Shown here one piece after another: positions 11,891-26,800 of a stretch of 64,000 bases of DNA. Each line of letters starts with the position of its first letter. The stretch's first letter is position 1. The notes beneath the pieces are model-generated. The model had not been told where the DNA came from. It worked only from the letters and a program-made list of their open reading frames with translations, and ran no database searches. Origin of the DNA: Gymnogyps californianus (taxonomy: Eukaryota > Chordata > Aves > Accipitriformes > Cathartidae); contig NC_059478.1 of the NCBI RefSeq assembly GCF_018139145.2, forward strand, positions 17,715,001 to 17,779,000. The letters run 5' to 3'. The translations under genes and the position numbers were made by a program.

Positions 11891-14800
11891 CTTTAAGAAT
11901 AAAACACACTTAGTTAGGTCTTATTTTAACAAAAAATCACCAAGACAGATTTCAGTTGACTTAGCTTTTGAAATCAACACAGTGAATCTCATTGTGAGCT
12001 TTCTAGGTTCCAAGATATCTTCTACAATACCAAGAAAACACTCCTGTGACTCCAAGTCTTTTAATTGTTTTTAAGGATGGTGAAATTGTTAGAAGACACT
12101 TTTACTGTAACATGTCTGTAATCAGCAGTTGATTGCAACAGAGGTCTTATTTTTGGAATGTGAGTGATGCTTCAGCATGGTGCACAGCTCAGGAGCCCCA
12201 TGATCTCTGTAAAAGGCAATGTGGAGCAACACAGCCAGAATTTTGTAGGTCAGTGGCTTTCCCTTGGTTGATGAATGCTATGGCAAATTTTTGAACCTGC
12301 ACTATTTACTGCAAGTAGGTTTTAATGAAATATGATGCTTTGAATCACATTTAGACTACAGCGTTCAAGGCATCTAGCTACCTGAGTAGCCAAACTGCCT
12401 TACCGAAAAATGGTTGTCCAGGAAATGGCACGCTGCCATTTGTGGACGCTATGGAAGATACCAGCTAGAGTGTTTCAGACCTACTCAAAATTAAACATCA
12501 TGTAGTACAGCTAAAAATAAAAATATTTGTAGAAAAAGATACTCTACAGAACATCGATGTCTGAAATGCTGAACTGAATTCATTTACATTCACTCATCTA
12601 TGAAATTCATGCTGACATTCAAAGTGCATCAGAGTTCCCTTTACAAAGAGCTACAGTATGTTTTTGAAGGCCTTGGACTTACCTACCTACATTTGTATGC
12701 AGCGAAAGAAAACTGTTCCTTAAAAAATTTGCTTTTCATGGAGTCATAATCTCTTTAAAACTGCAACATCACAACCCAGAGCTTTGGCAGACTAGAAAGC
12801 ATTTAACGATAAATGCATTATAAGACATTTGCAAAATACTTTGAAGAAAGGCCCTTACAAAGTAAAATGTTAATAAAAATTATACCATCACAATAACCTA
12901 TTTAAACTTTCAGTTAAAATTTATTATTTTTTCTTAATACAATTATTTAAAATGGAATATTTTATAAATATTTCCTCACATTCAAGGTAGACATTAGGAA
13001 AGATACAAGTAGCTAGAAATGAAAGACTATTTCAACATAAAACATATTAACCCACCAGAATTTATTCCAACTCATCTATTTCACAGATGCTGAAAAATTT
13101 ATCTAATTTATGCTTGAACTGCTTCATCTTAGCCACATACAATTCAAAACAGATTCCATCTGATCAGATACAAATCTTTATTATATTAATGCTCAAACAT
13201 GATTATTTTATACCGGTAATGTATAAAAAAGATTTTCAGAACAAACTTTTATGACATACTTAAGTGCTAGGTTGAAACTTAGGAGTTAGTTAAGAGACTA
13301 TGCTCTGTAAAGAGGGAAAGACAAAGAAAATGGCATGCATTAGTTTAAAATAAGACAAAGAAATGGAGACTTTGAAGACATTCTTCCTCTCTACTTATAC
13401 ATAACATCAAGAAATAGTAATAAAAGGTCACTTTAATAATTTAATTTCATTTTGATTGATGAATTAGGAAAATTCTTAAAATGGCTTTTGTAGCAGTGGA
13501 TTTAAAATCTCATTTTGCAAACAACCTGACTTCACTCACTGAACCATAGCTTATTCACAGTATCAGTTTTAAAAATTGATAATCTGATGATCTGATTCAC
13601 TACATTTAGAATAATCTCTTTACCTTTTAAATCCAGTACCCTGGATCTCTTCACTATTTAGATGTGTATTTTTTCACTACTGTAGGGTTTACTATTTTTC
13701 TTTTGTGTCTAAGTGCCTTGCAAGATTTGTAGCCTCACTTAGGAAAACTCTACTGGGCTTTTTATGCATGATGCATAGATAAACAACCTGTCATTTTTCA
13801 TTGCCTATGAGATACACTGTATTTCTTTTCAGTCTGGAATATGGGACATTATATCATGCCCCAAGTTTCTAGAAATCTCCTTTAACAAGGATTAACACGC
13901 AGATTTCACATTTAGAAAGGGAAGTTCCACTCGTGAAGTTTAAGTCTTTGAAAAACAGACTCAAACCTTCATACAGCACTGTTATACAGTTTTTCTGTAA
14001 ACAAACAGTGAAGTACTTCCTAACTGCTCTAAGAGAACTAATCCCATTTTCTAAAAAAATTGCCTATCAGAAGAAATTCAAGCTTCAACTGCTTACCTAT
14101 CTCTCTTAACCAAGCATGATACAAAAGCTTTATGATTTTTATTCCAAAAGTGTTTGTATCTGCAGTATAGTGAAGGGAACGACTGCTGTGCTATCTACAC
14201 AAGGATGTGTTGGTGATGGACGGAAGTAGGTGATTTCAATCATCTCTTTGGAAATAACTTTCCAGAAAAATGAAGCTCTGAAGAATGAAACTCCAGGTGG
14301 ATAGCAATGAGTTGTAACCCTTTAACACATAGGTCACCAGTGCCAGCCCACTGGGAGTTACGGTGAATACAAGTCATGAGCATCTAAGTGCTGCTTAATA
14401 GCTTATATGAGAGGAAGTAAAAATTTCAATCCAGTTTTAATGATTCACATCCCATAAAGTACGACCATCAGAATTGGTGGCAAGAACTGAATGAGGTGAA
14501 GACTAATCTTTTCCTTCCAGTCCAAAGCCTGCTGCATTGTGGCTGATAGCACCTAAAATAATATTCTCTGAATTCAGTACAGGTATACTTTCATTAGAAA
14601 AATAAAGCAAACAATGCACAAACATACACACACACAGAGGAATTAATAGCTGTGAAGATACTTTCCAATTAATAACTGATACTAGGCTTTTTTTGAGCCT
14701 GAAAAGGCCTGAAACAGTAGTTTAAACATGCAACTCTTACATTCGTCTCATCTGAATCCCAGACCAATTCAGCTATCACAGATACTTCACTGTTATGGTC

Positions 14801-17800
14801 AGAGAAGCATCTGGTTAATGTGCACGCTCACTAATGCAAGGTGCTGCGGCAGATGTAAGGAACAAGGCTCAGGGCGCTCGTGCCTCTCCAGCTCCTCATC
14901 AGCCCTACCCTGGGGGCTCCTGCAGTGCAGCTGCAGGGCCATGGAGCCGCCGTGCAGCCGCACAGCTCCCCGTTGCCCTTGGACTTCCCAGCTGATGTCA
15001 TCAACCACTCTCTGCATAGCTTTAAATAAGTACACTGTTACCAGAACAGCCATCTCATTTATTCCCCGTTGGTGTCTGTACTTGGTGTTATCTTGTTTAG
15101 AAGAAAATATACCATCTCTCTACTTTCTCGTTCCAGTTTTGTCTCTTAGCCTGTACAAGACAGCACCTAGCTCAGATCCCTGTTTTCCTCCCAGTACTTC
15201 CCTGCTGACTGCTCTCCTGACAGTGACAGCGTGGAATGCACAGAAAGAGCAGTAAAGGTGGCACTAAATTTGGACCAGGGAAAATGAAAAGTTAATCTAC
15301 TTCAAACATCTACTGTCTGAGTTTAGGGAAGGAAGAGAATTGTCATTTTTAAAGAATATTGGGAAGCTGGTCTTGTGTTAGAGCAGCATGCAGGAGGTTT
15401 AGCAGTGTTGAAGACTGGAGGCAGTAAAGGAAAAAAGAGTTCAATCCCACTCTTCTTGGTATAGTCTTCAAGTTAGGGCTGTAAGTCCTAAGTAGAGTAT
15501 ATGCAGAGTTAAAGACCTTCTGGCCCTGTTAAGTTTTTGGTATATAAAAAGGGGGCGTCAGTCTCTAAGGCCAAGCCAACTCCTTCCAGGAACATTAAAA
15601 CTGTTAGAAAACCACTTAAGAAAATAAAATAAATATTAAGCTTGCAAAAATATTTCCTATTATGATACTATCTCTCAGTTTTAGTCTATGCATGCTCCCT
15701 GCTATACATGCTTACTGCTGCCAGTGAGTCTGATGAGACCAATGCAGGAACAAACAAACAAACAAACAAACAAACAAACAAACGAGTTAGGGTTAGTTTT
15801 AGGCTTAGTTACAAAAAACCTTACCCCACCTTTTAAAAAAAACAGCCCAAACACAATAGAATTTAAGTCAGACATGATTTTGTACAGTTACAAGTGAGGG
15901 TAACATACTTGGATGCCACATTATCTAGTAGTATTATTTAATAAGCTCTTCATAGATCTTATTATTAGATAATATGAACTGTAATGCAAACAATTAATTG
16001 ATGTAAATTTTGTAAGTATTATTTAGAGATGGATTTTTGTGATTGCCATGGATTGAGAGAATGAGGAAGGGTCTTTGCTTTATTAGATTCTGAAACAAAT
16101 ATTTTCCTTATCTGCACTCTAATTGTTTCACCGTTTTGTGTGGATACCTCATACAATTCACCTTGCATCACACTGCTTGACACTGAATGCATTTGTTACT
16201 TGTCAAGACTCAGAAACAGATTTGCCTTTTCTCCTTCTACTTTAGCGGCAGGAGATGCAATAACATTTTTGGCCTCCAGGGGTCTCTGGAATATTTTACC
16301 TTGTTTCAGAATGTTACACTGACCTGAAAATATTTCTGTAGTGGTTAATGGGTCCAGTTAATGCTCCAGGTTGTGAAAAGACATAGAGATAAGCCTCAAT
16401 ATCCTCTGCTGTTAATCTGCAGCCTTTCCTTCCAATTCCAGTGGCCTGGCTGGTAAATAAACTTTTCAGAACCTACAAAAGGAAGCATAAAAAGCTACTA
16501 CGTAAAATAGCTAGAAAATATGATTTCTCTCCTTCAACAGAACACATCTTTCTAAAATCTATTTATACATTGTTTAAAGTCTAATGAATGGTTTAAATGC
16601 TTTTTTTAGAGAGCTATGTGTAAAGCACCTGGTAAACTTATTTCTGGTATAACTTACTTCAGAATAATCAAGTACAGGCAAATACAAGTATTACCAAGTT
16701 ACTGAGTTCTGCACCCTGACCTGCCACCTGTGAAGGCAAAGGCAAGCACAGGCACGTACTTTTCTTTGGGATGGACCCCAGCAGCTGACAGGGCGGGAGG
16801 CAGAATGCTTCAGGACCTCCCCAGCTTGCTGTGCCCTGTGTGCGTGCAGCACTGGGAGCTCTGCGCTGGGCTGTATGTGTGTAGGAGGATGCATGCCTGC
16901 AGCTGCTTTTTCCCTTTCTATATGCTTATACTTCTTTTTTAAGGTTATACAAGGTGTTGGCCTTGTTGGTTCCCCAGGCAGAATTAATCAACTGGCTGAA
17001 TTTGATGCCCAGACTCCCAGGCTGGCTGCCCTGTAGCAGGCTCTGAGGGATAAGAGGCTGTCCCACTGCACTCAGGAGCTTCAGATAAGTCAGGAGGAGT
17101 TCCCCAGGCACCAGATGTGTCCCACTGGCACGGGCACAAGTAAAACCAGCTGACTGCCTAGGCGGAGTAATGCACTGTAGTGCTGGAGGTTAAAAGTATG
17201 TACCCGAACACCTCCCAGAAATGCAAAAGCAAGAGTTAATCTCAGAGACTCTATGTACTTACATCCTATTTTATCTAAATATATAAAACTTAAGAAGAAA
17301 AATCAGAAAGCTCTGTATTTTTTCCAGTAATTATAACTACATCAGAAGGGATCAACGTAGGTGGCAATTCTTCCATCGCTCACAGTTAAATATATAAACA
17401 AGAGCACTCATTTTGCTCACCTTGAAATCATTTACTGTAAACATGAATTCAGGAAACCATGGCATTTGGAAAAAGAAGTAGTAACCAGATTTAATCAATT
17501 GTGATGGATGTCGTAGAATGTATTCTGCAACAAAAAATGCCCATGAATTAAAAATGAAAACTGATGACTCAAAATTACTGTTAATATTACTAATTTTTAA
17601 ACTTAAAGGAATGTTTTAAAAATATTACATTAGAGCATGCTATGTGACAAAAGATGATTATTGTTTCAGGAGTAAGTATATGATGTGGCCATTAAAACAT
17701 ACTTCTTTTATATGTGTTAATAGAAACAGTCAGCAAACCAGAAGCCTGCCAAAGATTAGGTAAGGGCAGTGACACTGGAGAGATTAATCGCGTGATAGGT

Positions 17801-20800
17801 TTTCACTTAGAGACCTATTTGTGTAGCTAGTCCAAAGCATTTTTTTCAGCTGTGGAATAAGAGGCATAAATACAAGTCGAAGTATTTCTCTCATCAAAGA
17901 TGTGATGCACAGAAATCTGTAGATGATAATCCACTTACATTCTAAAGATAGCATCAATCCTGTTCACGAAAGTACAGAATTTTTCTAACAGTTGTCTTCT
18001 TGGCAATTTCAAGAACCGTAATCAAGATTACATAGTGTCACTTTTTAAAGACATTGGAGCATATGTAACAAAAGAAAATGATATAGCCAAAGTTGCTTTT
18101 TTTTTTTTTAATTGTAATTTTGTGTCTCCAATGAGTTGCAAGAGCCAACACTGACATTCAAATATCTAACTTCCTCAAAGCAAGCACAGAATGTATGCAG
18201 GTACTAGGAAGTCTAGAACTTATCCTTTACAGATGCAAATTCAGGAAGGCAAAATTGCACTCCCAACATAGGAGAGCTCTCTGAAATATTAATTCTGACA
18301 GTGAATAAAAATGGGTTTTAAAACAAAGTAAATTGAAGTGTCAGCTATCTTCTACGCTTTCATATCTTATACATTCTTAAATTGTATCACCCATTATATT
18401 TTTCCTTGATGGACCATCATCAACACTGCTCACTTTACTTTTCTGCACAACTGATAAATTGTGTATTTTAATTTAATCCACAGTAGAACAAATTAGATCC
18501 AGGGAGATTTTATCAAGCTACAGAACAGATTTTGTACTTTAACAAATATGCAAACAAATACTAAGAAATACTATAATAAAATGTATTTGTCTTCTATACA
18601 GCCTGGCTCCCGCTCTCAGTGAAAATACTGCAAAAACTCCTGCTTGCTCAGGTGGTGGTGAACAGACCTCTCCTTGGGTAAGTGAAGCTTAACTACCTGG
18701 CAAAATGTTCTTTAGTATCTTAGAAAGGTGCCCAAGAACACTGTGAGAACATGTGTGAATGGTTCTGATTCCACGGTGGTGTAAGGTCAGATTTACATTC
18801 AACTGAAATGAAAATTAAAGCTGCACTGAATATTCTTAACTATTTCTGGGGAAATGGGGTGACTTTTTAAATGGAAATAGGGTAAGGTCAGCAACTGAAG
18901 AAATTAAAATTAGTGAGATACTACTTTCATTTTAATTACTGAATGTTGATCTAATCCCTATGAAATGTTTTGTAATTCTGGGCAGTAGACAAGCTCAAAG
19001 CCTATCACGCAACAAATGCTGCCAGTGCACCTAAATCCTTGTTTCAGCTCACTACTAGTACATTCCTGAGCCTCTAGTAAGTAGCCTGGAAAGGCTGTCT
19101 TGTTCCAATGAATATTGCAGCAAATCATAAATTGTCACTTGTCACCTAAATCAGGATTAAATTCTACTGTCTGAGTCACATTTATACAAAGGCTGTTTTA
19201 TGCAGATTTAATAATGCAGTGAGGCCTCAACCTAGGTGTAATGCAATATACACCCCTCTTCAGGGAATTTTATCCTGCCAAAGTGGTATAAAACAGATTC
19301 ATGTATATGAAAATTATGTTTGTGGACCTTCAAGGATTAAGAAAAACATCAGTAAGTTTGGTTGCAAGCACTCCCACTTCCTACAATAAATTATTTCCAA
19401 AAGTCAAATACTTGATACCTTACTGCTTCATTAAATACAGCCCAGATTGTGAGAGGCACTGAGTACTAGCAACTTATCTACTGAACATCTAAAGGGGCAA
19501 GTAGGTGGTTCTTCTTTAGCAACCTCAAAGCAAACACAATCATAATGAAAATGCAGATACTCTGGATTAACAAAGACTACTATAAAACTCACCTGTAAGC
19601 ACAGAAGGATGAGGGAAATTAACCACAATCAGCTTAGTCACCACTTCAGGGTAACATATAGCCACTAACCAAGCGATCATTCCTCCCCAGTCATGGCCAA
19701 TCAACACACACTTGTTGTATCCTACCACATAAACACAGATTTGTGCTTTTATTTCAGTGGAATTTGTATCCATACAAATTATCACATGCAATAAAATCAT
19801 TATTGGGCAAAACAGGTGGTCCAGCACATTTATTAATGTAACTATTTAATACTGCACTGCTTCCATTACTAATGGCCAGAAAAAATAGTGTACTATTACA
19901 GTTAAAAAACTAACAAATACTTAAAATTATTTAATTGGACTTCAATTACACTTTAATTATACTACCTCAATGTCAAACTGAAGTCACTCGGTATCCAAAT
20001 GGCCACGCTGTTCACATCTTGGCCAATGTAGGGCCAGATACACAATTCAACTTGCAGTCATTATAATGCAAGTACGTTTGTCATGTTTAGGGAGTTTGGA
20101 ATTTGAAACTGCAGACAGAAAGACTGAGCAATCTCCTGAGCCTCTCCTGAACAAAACTAATCCTTATGAATTTCTCTGAATATGGGAGGTTATCTAAGCA
20201 CTGAACATCATCATTACGCAAAAAGTGGGCATTATGCTTAATAGCCATGTATAGCATATATATACACACACACATAAATACACACATTTATATACTTAGT
20301 TGGCCCGTAGCTTTTCTCCATATGCTGTTTTGATGGCAATTTTTAAAGTTCTCGGCATTCTCGTACTTATTCTTCCATTGATAAAAATGGTAATTTAACA
20401 GCAATAAAAGGGGGGAGAAAAATCATGACTGAGTTTTTGAAAGCCTAACCATTCCTCCTTTAACCACTGCTGGAATACATACCGTAGTGTCAGCTACCAT
20501 CACCCTCCTCATTGAGGACTGTAATGCTCAGCACATACACTACAAATGAAATGTATAAAAGCCAAACTGTTTAGAATTCTGACATAAATTTGGACACAGT
20601 TGTCAAAGCACCTTATAACCCCTTTTGAATAGAAATCTTTTGGAGCACTTCTGATATAATCAAGTTCTCCAAAAGAATTTAATGTGGGGTTAGAACAAAC
20701 AAAGATAACAAGCCTCAGAAATACTTCTTCCAAAAATTTTTAAATCCCTATGAAATTGAATTATGATGAGAGCACTTCTGAAGCATAACCATGGCATTAC

Positions 20801-23800
20801 CATGGAGATTAACACAATCAGCAAAGGTTGGAAAATGTAAACACAGCGTGGGGACTGCCTGCCCAATCTTTTGACAATATTCAAACATCACAAGCAAAGC
20901 AAATCCTAAATTCAAACCTTAGAACTGGAATGACTGCTTTACTATTTCTTCATGTGAAATGCAGTAAGTTGTTTCACTGTCCCTAGAGTATCCAGGGAAT
21001 TGAAATGATTCAGAAAATGACAGTCTAATTCCTTGTCTTGCTATTGGTATGGAAGGGAAATACCCTTTGCTAGGTGTTACAATTTATCGCCAGAACAGCT
21101 ACGCTTCAAACTGAACTGGAGGGGCAAATTTTGCAGACTCGCTTCAGCTCTAGACCGTTACACCGTGTATTTGCCACAGGGAGCAATGTGTCCCTTGCTC
21201 TCCCTTCTGTTCTTCTCACTGTTTTATAAGACAGAGTGATTCAGCTCTTGAGAACTGACTACTGTGCAGGAGTAGTATTTTGGGATTTTTTTTTTTAATA
21301 CAGCAGATGTACTGTCATCATCTTTCTAAAGCCCACAATATTTATTCTGTCTTGTTTGTGCAAGAAAAATATCACCTGATTTAAATTCTTTGGTCTACAA
21401 GTGCTATTAGACTCTAATTCAGAGCATTATCCACTAAGTGCAATGGTTAGGAGTAAGCGAAGACCTTCTTAGGGAAAAAGACCATAGGTTTGTACTGCTG
21501 GATTTCACAGCACAGAGGGAAGACTTTTTTTTAAACTCATGATGGAAAATCATCTTCACGTATTGTTTATAATGACATACACATCATAATTAGAAAATAA
21601 ACCTTTTTCATTAATAGTCCATAAAATACGAGTATCCTTAGATTTATATCTATACATATCTGTAATGTGTATATATTAAAGAGAACGCAGTTTTTTAAAA
21701 AATCAATGCTAGATCTTTATGGTTTTTTTCCAGAAAATCAAGTCATCTATGAGCTGAGTAGTTTGTCTTCTACTAACGCACCTAGAGATTCCAAAATATC
21801 CTTTATATCTGTTATGAGGCAATCTAACTTGTAATTTTCTTTGTGAGAAGGAGCATCTGTTTCTCCATAACCTCTCAAATCCAGGGCCACCACTCGATAT
21901 TCACTTTTAAATTCCCGCAATTGATGGCGCCAAGAATACCTAACAAAGGGGAAAAAAAAGTTGGAGTTACAAGGTCAAGCAGTACAATACCAAAATGCAC
22001 TCAATGCTTTTGCTCCCAAATAGTTGAGGGTAAATTAGCATGGCTTTGTTTGCAATGAGATTCTGTTTTCTTTCTGTGGTACGCTGATGGTCCTTCATGG
22101 CTATAGTAGTTTTGTGCTCCCTTCTTGAACTCCCCAGTAAGGAAGTGTAGCTGCCAGAAAGGGGGCACGGCCAGAGCCTGGGTGTTTCAACAGTTCCTGG
22201 AGTCTGGTATGGTCCCTTTGCTGCAAAGGAAGCAGGCATAAACCAGAGCACGCAGAGGACTATTCTGTTTTATCCTTGGAACCATAGTATCATCAAAAAA
22301 GTTAGGTCTGAAAAGCTTTCTCTTCTCCCTGGCTTGCTCACATGCACATTTTGATGGAGCAGGGAAACATGCCTCAAGGCATGTTTGCTTTTTTTTTCTT
22401 TTCAGAAAAGGAATGTCAGATAATTCATACACTAAATAAACCAAAGAAAGAAATACAATTAATAACGAATTAACTTGGTGAAGTTTATATTATATTATGT
22501 ACACTTTCACCTGTGTCTCTATACTACCAGAATTGTTCCAGAACAATCTCTCAACGTGTTGGTACTACACAAAGTCTTTCATTGCTTGTGTTTCTATGGA
22601 AAAGTGGTAACATGACATTAAAAGACATACAAAATTAAGAACTCGGGCAAAGGCCTGGGCTATTCCTCATTCTGTAATAGTATGTAGTGACTAGATGTGT
22701 GTTATGAAGCAAAAATAACAAGAAAATGGTGGGTCTCATCCTGCAAGAACTACCTGCCCTTCAGCTGTTACTGAAACCAAATAAATTTCAGAATAGCCAG
22801 TACCGAGACAGACGTGGCCTTATCTTATACTGTAATAGAAAGATAGACGCAAAACATGATCCTTCTAGCCATATATAATAATGGTTGGACCCCTCTGTGC
22901 TAGGATCTAGCTTTTACTTCTGCTCTTGTTTCACCAGTCTCAGATAAATGATATATAACATTTGGATCATCAGCGATCGTAAGAGCAATGCACAGAATTC
23001 TACCTTAATTCAAACAGTGTCTATATCAGACCATTGGCTCTTCCACTTTAGCTTTGCCTCCAGCCTATTAGGGACTTTGAACATAAGTAATATTACAGTA
23101 ACACTCATTAATTACAGAAATTTGTATTCATATAAACAGAACAGTCAGAACCTTTTCATTTCAGTGCCATATAATGCAAATACAAGATTTAGCTGAGATC
23201 TCCAGGAATGAAATTTTTAAAGGCATTATACAATGACTTGGAAGCTGAATTTGCCATGGTAACTGTTGCAGCTATCCTATATACTTCAGTAAAAAGAAAC
23301 AAAGAGGCCCATAAATAAATAAATAAACTATTTTTTTCAGAAAATGTCTACTTGCTATCCTCATCTTCTGTATTCACAACAGTCCATCAATCACCAGATG
23401 TCTGACCTACCAAATGGGTAGGTTTTACATTCAAAGAAATTCTTTTACCACATATGAAATGCAACTACTGGACAACTGCTTTGCAAGCAGAATTTGGAAA
23501 TGTTGGTAAATGCTTTCATGTTCATAAGGTTGAATTATGGAAACTATTTTGTGACTTTCTGATCACTATTTCTGAAAGGCAGCTAGTACAAAATTTAGCA
23601 GCTCACACACAAGTCTTATAGGTACCCAGCTGTCTCAACACACTATGCCCAATTTAAAATATTTTATTATTGTCTTTCCACAACATTGGTATTGATTTTC
23701 AAGTTCTTACGCATCTAAAGCACTTAATGGCTCTGGTGCATTATATTCTTAAGTGATCTTCCATCTTCAGACATTCTTAATCACTCACTAAGGTCAGTAT

Positions 23801-26800
23801 TGTCTGGTTATAGTTGTCCTACTTATAACCCTGAAACATTTGAAGGCAGAGGTTTTGTTACAATTAAGAATTGTAACTGTGAATCATATCCGTTTGTTTT
23901 TTTTTTTTTGCTAGCCAAACGATACAAATTTGATGCTGCTTTAAATAGCTCTTAAATTGTGATTGTTTTATCTTGTGCTCTCAGCACAATCTCTATTCTT
24001 GCATAAAAAATTCTTCACTGATTGAATTAACAAACCAACATCAGTATTGGTAGAGTGACTTTTTTTATAGACTATTGGCATGTAGTCTTCTTTTTAAAAA
24101 CAGTTATATAAACTATGCTATTAGTGGTCGCAGTGACCTATGTAACAGTTTCTTATTCATTCCTTTTGAATGGTCAGCTAATACGTTAACTATCACTTAA
24201 AGCATGACTCACCATTCTAAACTGTAAGAATGGCTTTCTGCTTTTTGAAAATAATATACCGGATCTCAGTAGAATATGTATATAAAATGCTAAATTTTCC
24301 ATTATTATTCCCACTGTAGGGGAAATCAGCTGTAGTCTCAGCTATCTTACTGTGTTAGAATATGCGTTATGCAAGGTATGCATAATGTTTGCATAGAATA
24401 TGCACCCCCATCTGTCGTTTTAATCAAAGTTCACAGTTTTAATCCTTTTAGATAGCAATTTATTATTAGAACAATCTACTTCTTTGAAATTTATCTTAAA
24501 TATGACTTTCTACCATCATCCTCAAGGCTGTTAGTATCTATAGGAAATTACTAAGGGAAGAGAACTGACCTCTGTTTTACCTGGGTCAATTTATCATGGT
24601 ATGACCTGAGTCCAGCTTGAAAGATCACAGTTCCAACAGTGGACCCTAGCTCCGTATCTGAGTTTAGAAAGGAAAAGGATCGTTTAACTTGCTGAATTAC
24701 TGGCATTACCACTTCCCCTATTCTCTTATTGTTTTTTCGGGGCAAGTTCTGTAAGCCGTGCTTCACTAGTTAAACCTGGCAATGACAGCCTGAGCAATTT
24801 GGTTAAATCATTAGACACATGACTGCTTTTCATTGTTATAAACAAACATTTAGGATTGGGTTTGAGTCATCATTCATCATTCATCTTGTGATGAACTAAT
24901 AATAGAACCTTTTTCCCTGAGTAGCATTCTGAAATTAGGCTGCACAATAGCCTATAGAACTCATATTTCTTCTTCCCCTCCCCCAGTTAAAAATTAATGT
25001 ATAGTATTTTTAATAAATGCAGCAATCTATATTGCACTTCACATATAATGGATCCTTATTTTAACACCCTCTGCTATCATTCGTAAGTTTAGCCATATAC
25101 TACAAACATTATCCAAACGGGAAATTCATTAAAAATGAGCAGTTCTTCCCCAAAGTTTGAAATCAAGTGTGCATACTTGGGGAAAAATAGATTGACAATG
25201 CAAAGAAGATGGTTGGTTTGCGTCAGGCTGCAGGAATTTTTTGTGGATGCTGCAGTTAAAAAATGTTTCAATGGTTTGTTCCCTACTAAAACTTTATGCC
25301 ATTAGTTAGTACTCATAGATACATAAAACCAATCACACTGGGGATACTTAAGCTGAGATGATCACTCTCAGGTATCTTAAGCAGCCTCTTTTATACAAGA
25401 AAAGCACGCAGGGAGTTTTACCAGAATTCTGGAAAGCCATGAAGCAGCAGCATGAGTGGTTTACCCCTTTCTCCGGCAGCCACATAGTGGAATCTTAACC
25501 CTGAATCCTAAAACAAGAGAAAAAGAAGTGTGTTTTTATTGCTGCATAGAACTGCTATACTGGGATTTGAGAATGAATATGGTTTCAGACAATATTCTAA
25601 GAAACTATATTGCCCCTGAAAAGAAATATCAAATTGTCAGTTTTTGAAGCTGAAGTCTTCTGCGATTCTGAGATCAGGTATCTGCTACACCCCGGCAATG
25701 CTGAGTATCCCACACCCCGGCTGCCACAGCTTCTTCCAGGGAGGACCATCTTTAATACATGTCAGGCTATATTGACTACGTGCCAGTTCAGCCATGAGCA
25801 TACTAACGTTTCTGAAAGAGCACCCGCCTGGCAGAGTGACTAGGAAATGCAGATTATTGTCGAAGTTAGCACCTTGCTTTCACACAGACACCAGTCATGT
25901 GCTTTAGGGAAAGCCTTTAAGACACAGTATATTTCAATCTTTCAGTTAGTTTGTAAGATTATGCAACTACTTAAAACCATCACATTGCATTCCAGCACAA
26001 TAAAGGACTGCATAGATTCTGAAGAACCAAAAGCAATCAAAATGAAGTAACTAGAAAGCCAGTGGGTTTTGCTCGTTTTTACTGTTCAAGGTTTCAGACT
26101 CGCTTCAGAAAAGAAAGCCTTAATGTTATAATCTTCTTTCTGCCCTGTCTATAGTCGCTATTTCTGATGCACCTTTTAAGAAAATGGGTCTTATGAGTAT
26201 TACCAGAGGGAAGTTACTTACTGTTAGCAGCGGAGAGGCTGAACACTGAAATGCCATTGAAATGAATGGATGTACACAAGCTTACGCTAACTCAAGGTCA
26301 AATCTAGTAGAATTTAAATAAGCTGAAATTATGAGCTAGAGGGTTTACTGAATTCTGGCACAGAAGTGGATACAGAAGTTGGGAAAGAGTTAGCTCACAA
26401 AATACAACATGCTGTTTAGAAGTCATGTGAAGGAAACTGCAGGAAGAAAGATTGCACAGCTCCCGAACAAATGTCAGAGCCTGCACTGTCTCTGCTATTT
26501 CAAAAAGGGAAGAAAAACCCCATGCTTTTGCTGTACATTAAGAGCTTATATCAGGCTAAGGATCACAAATGCATACAAAAAGTGTTTCTTGCCAGAGATG
26601 CTTCAAATTCTTTGAGCTACCTTGGCACTGCTAAGTCACTAACCAGCTACAAAACCATTAACTTACATCTTAATTCTTGAAAGGGCTCTGAAGAGGGAAC
26701 AGCTGGGGTTTTTATACTCACTATGGATATAATAGGGACTTTTGCTCAGTTCTGCCCAAAATTACACTGATATTTCTCCTCTGGGATGCCAATGAAGGTG

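Larger units (their letters stand above)
17525..21781 (-). other. EPHX4 introns 4 and 3 (either side of exon 4)
   Basis: Introns 17,525-19,592 and 19,722-21,781. AT-rich, with only the TA/CA repeat and homopolymer runs of note. Confidence 0.65.

Noticed and set aside
15541..15560. TATATAAAAAGGGGGC, a TATA-box-like site in EPHX4 intron 6
   Set aside because: No LTR ends, target duplications or downstream gene accompany it. A chance TATA motif is expected in AT-rich DNA.
15787..15796. Interstitial telomere-like TTAGGGTTAG
   Set aside because: Fewer than two full units beside a microsatellite; expected by chance in a window this size.
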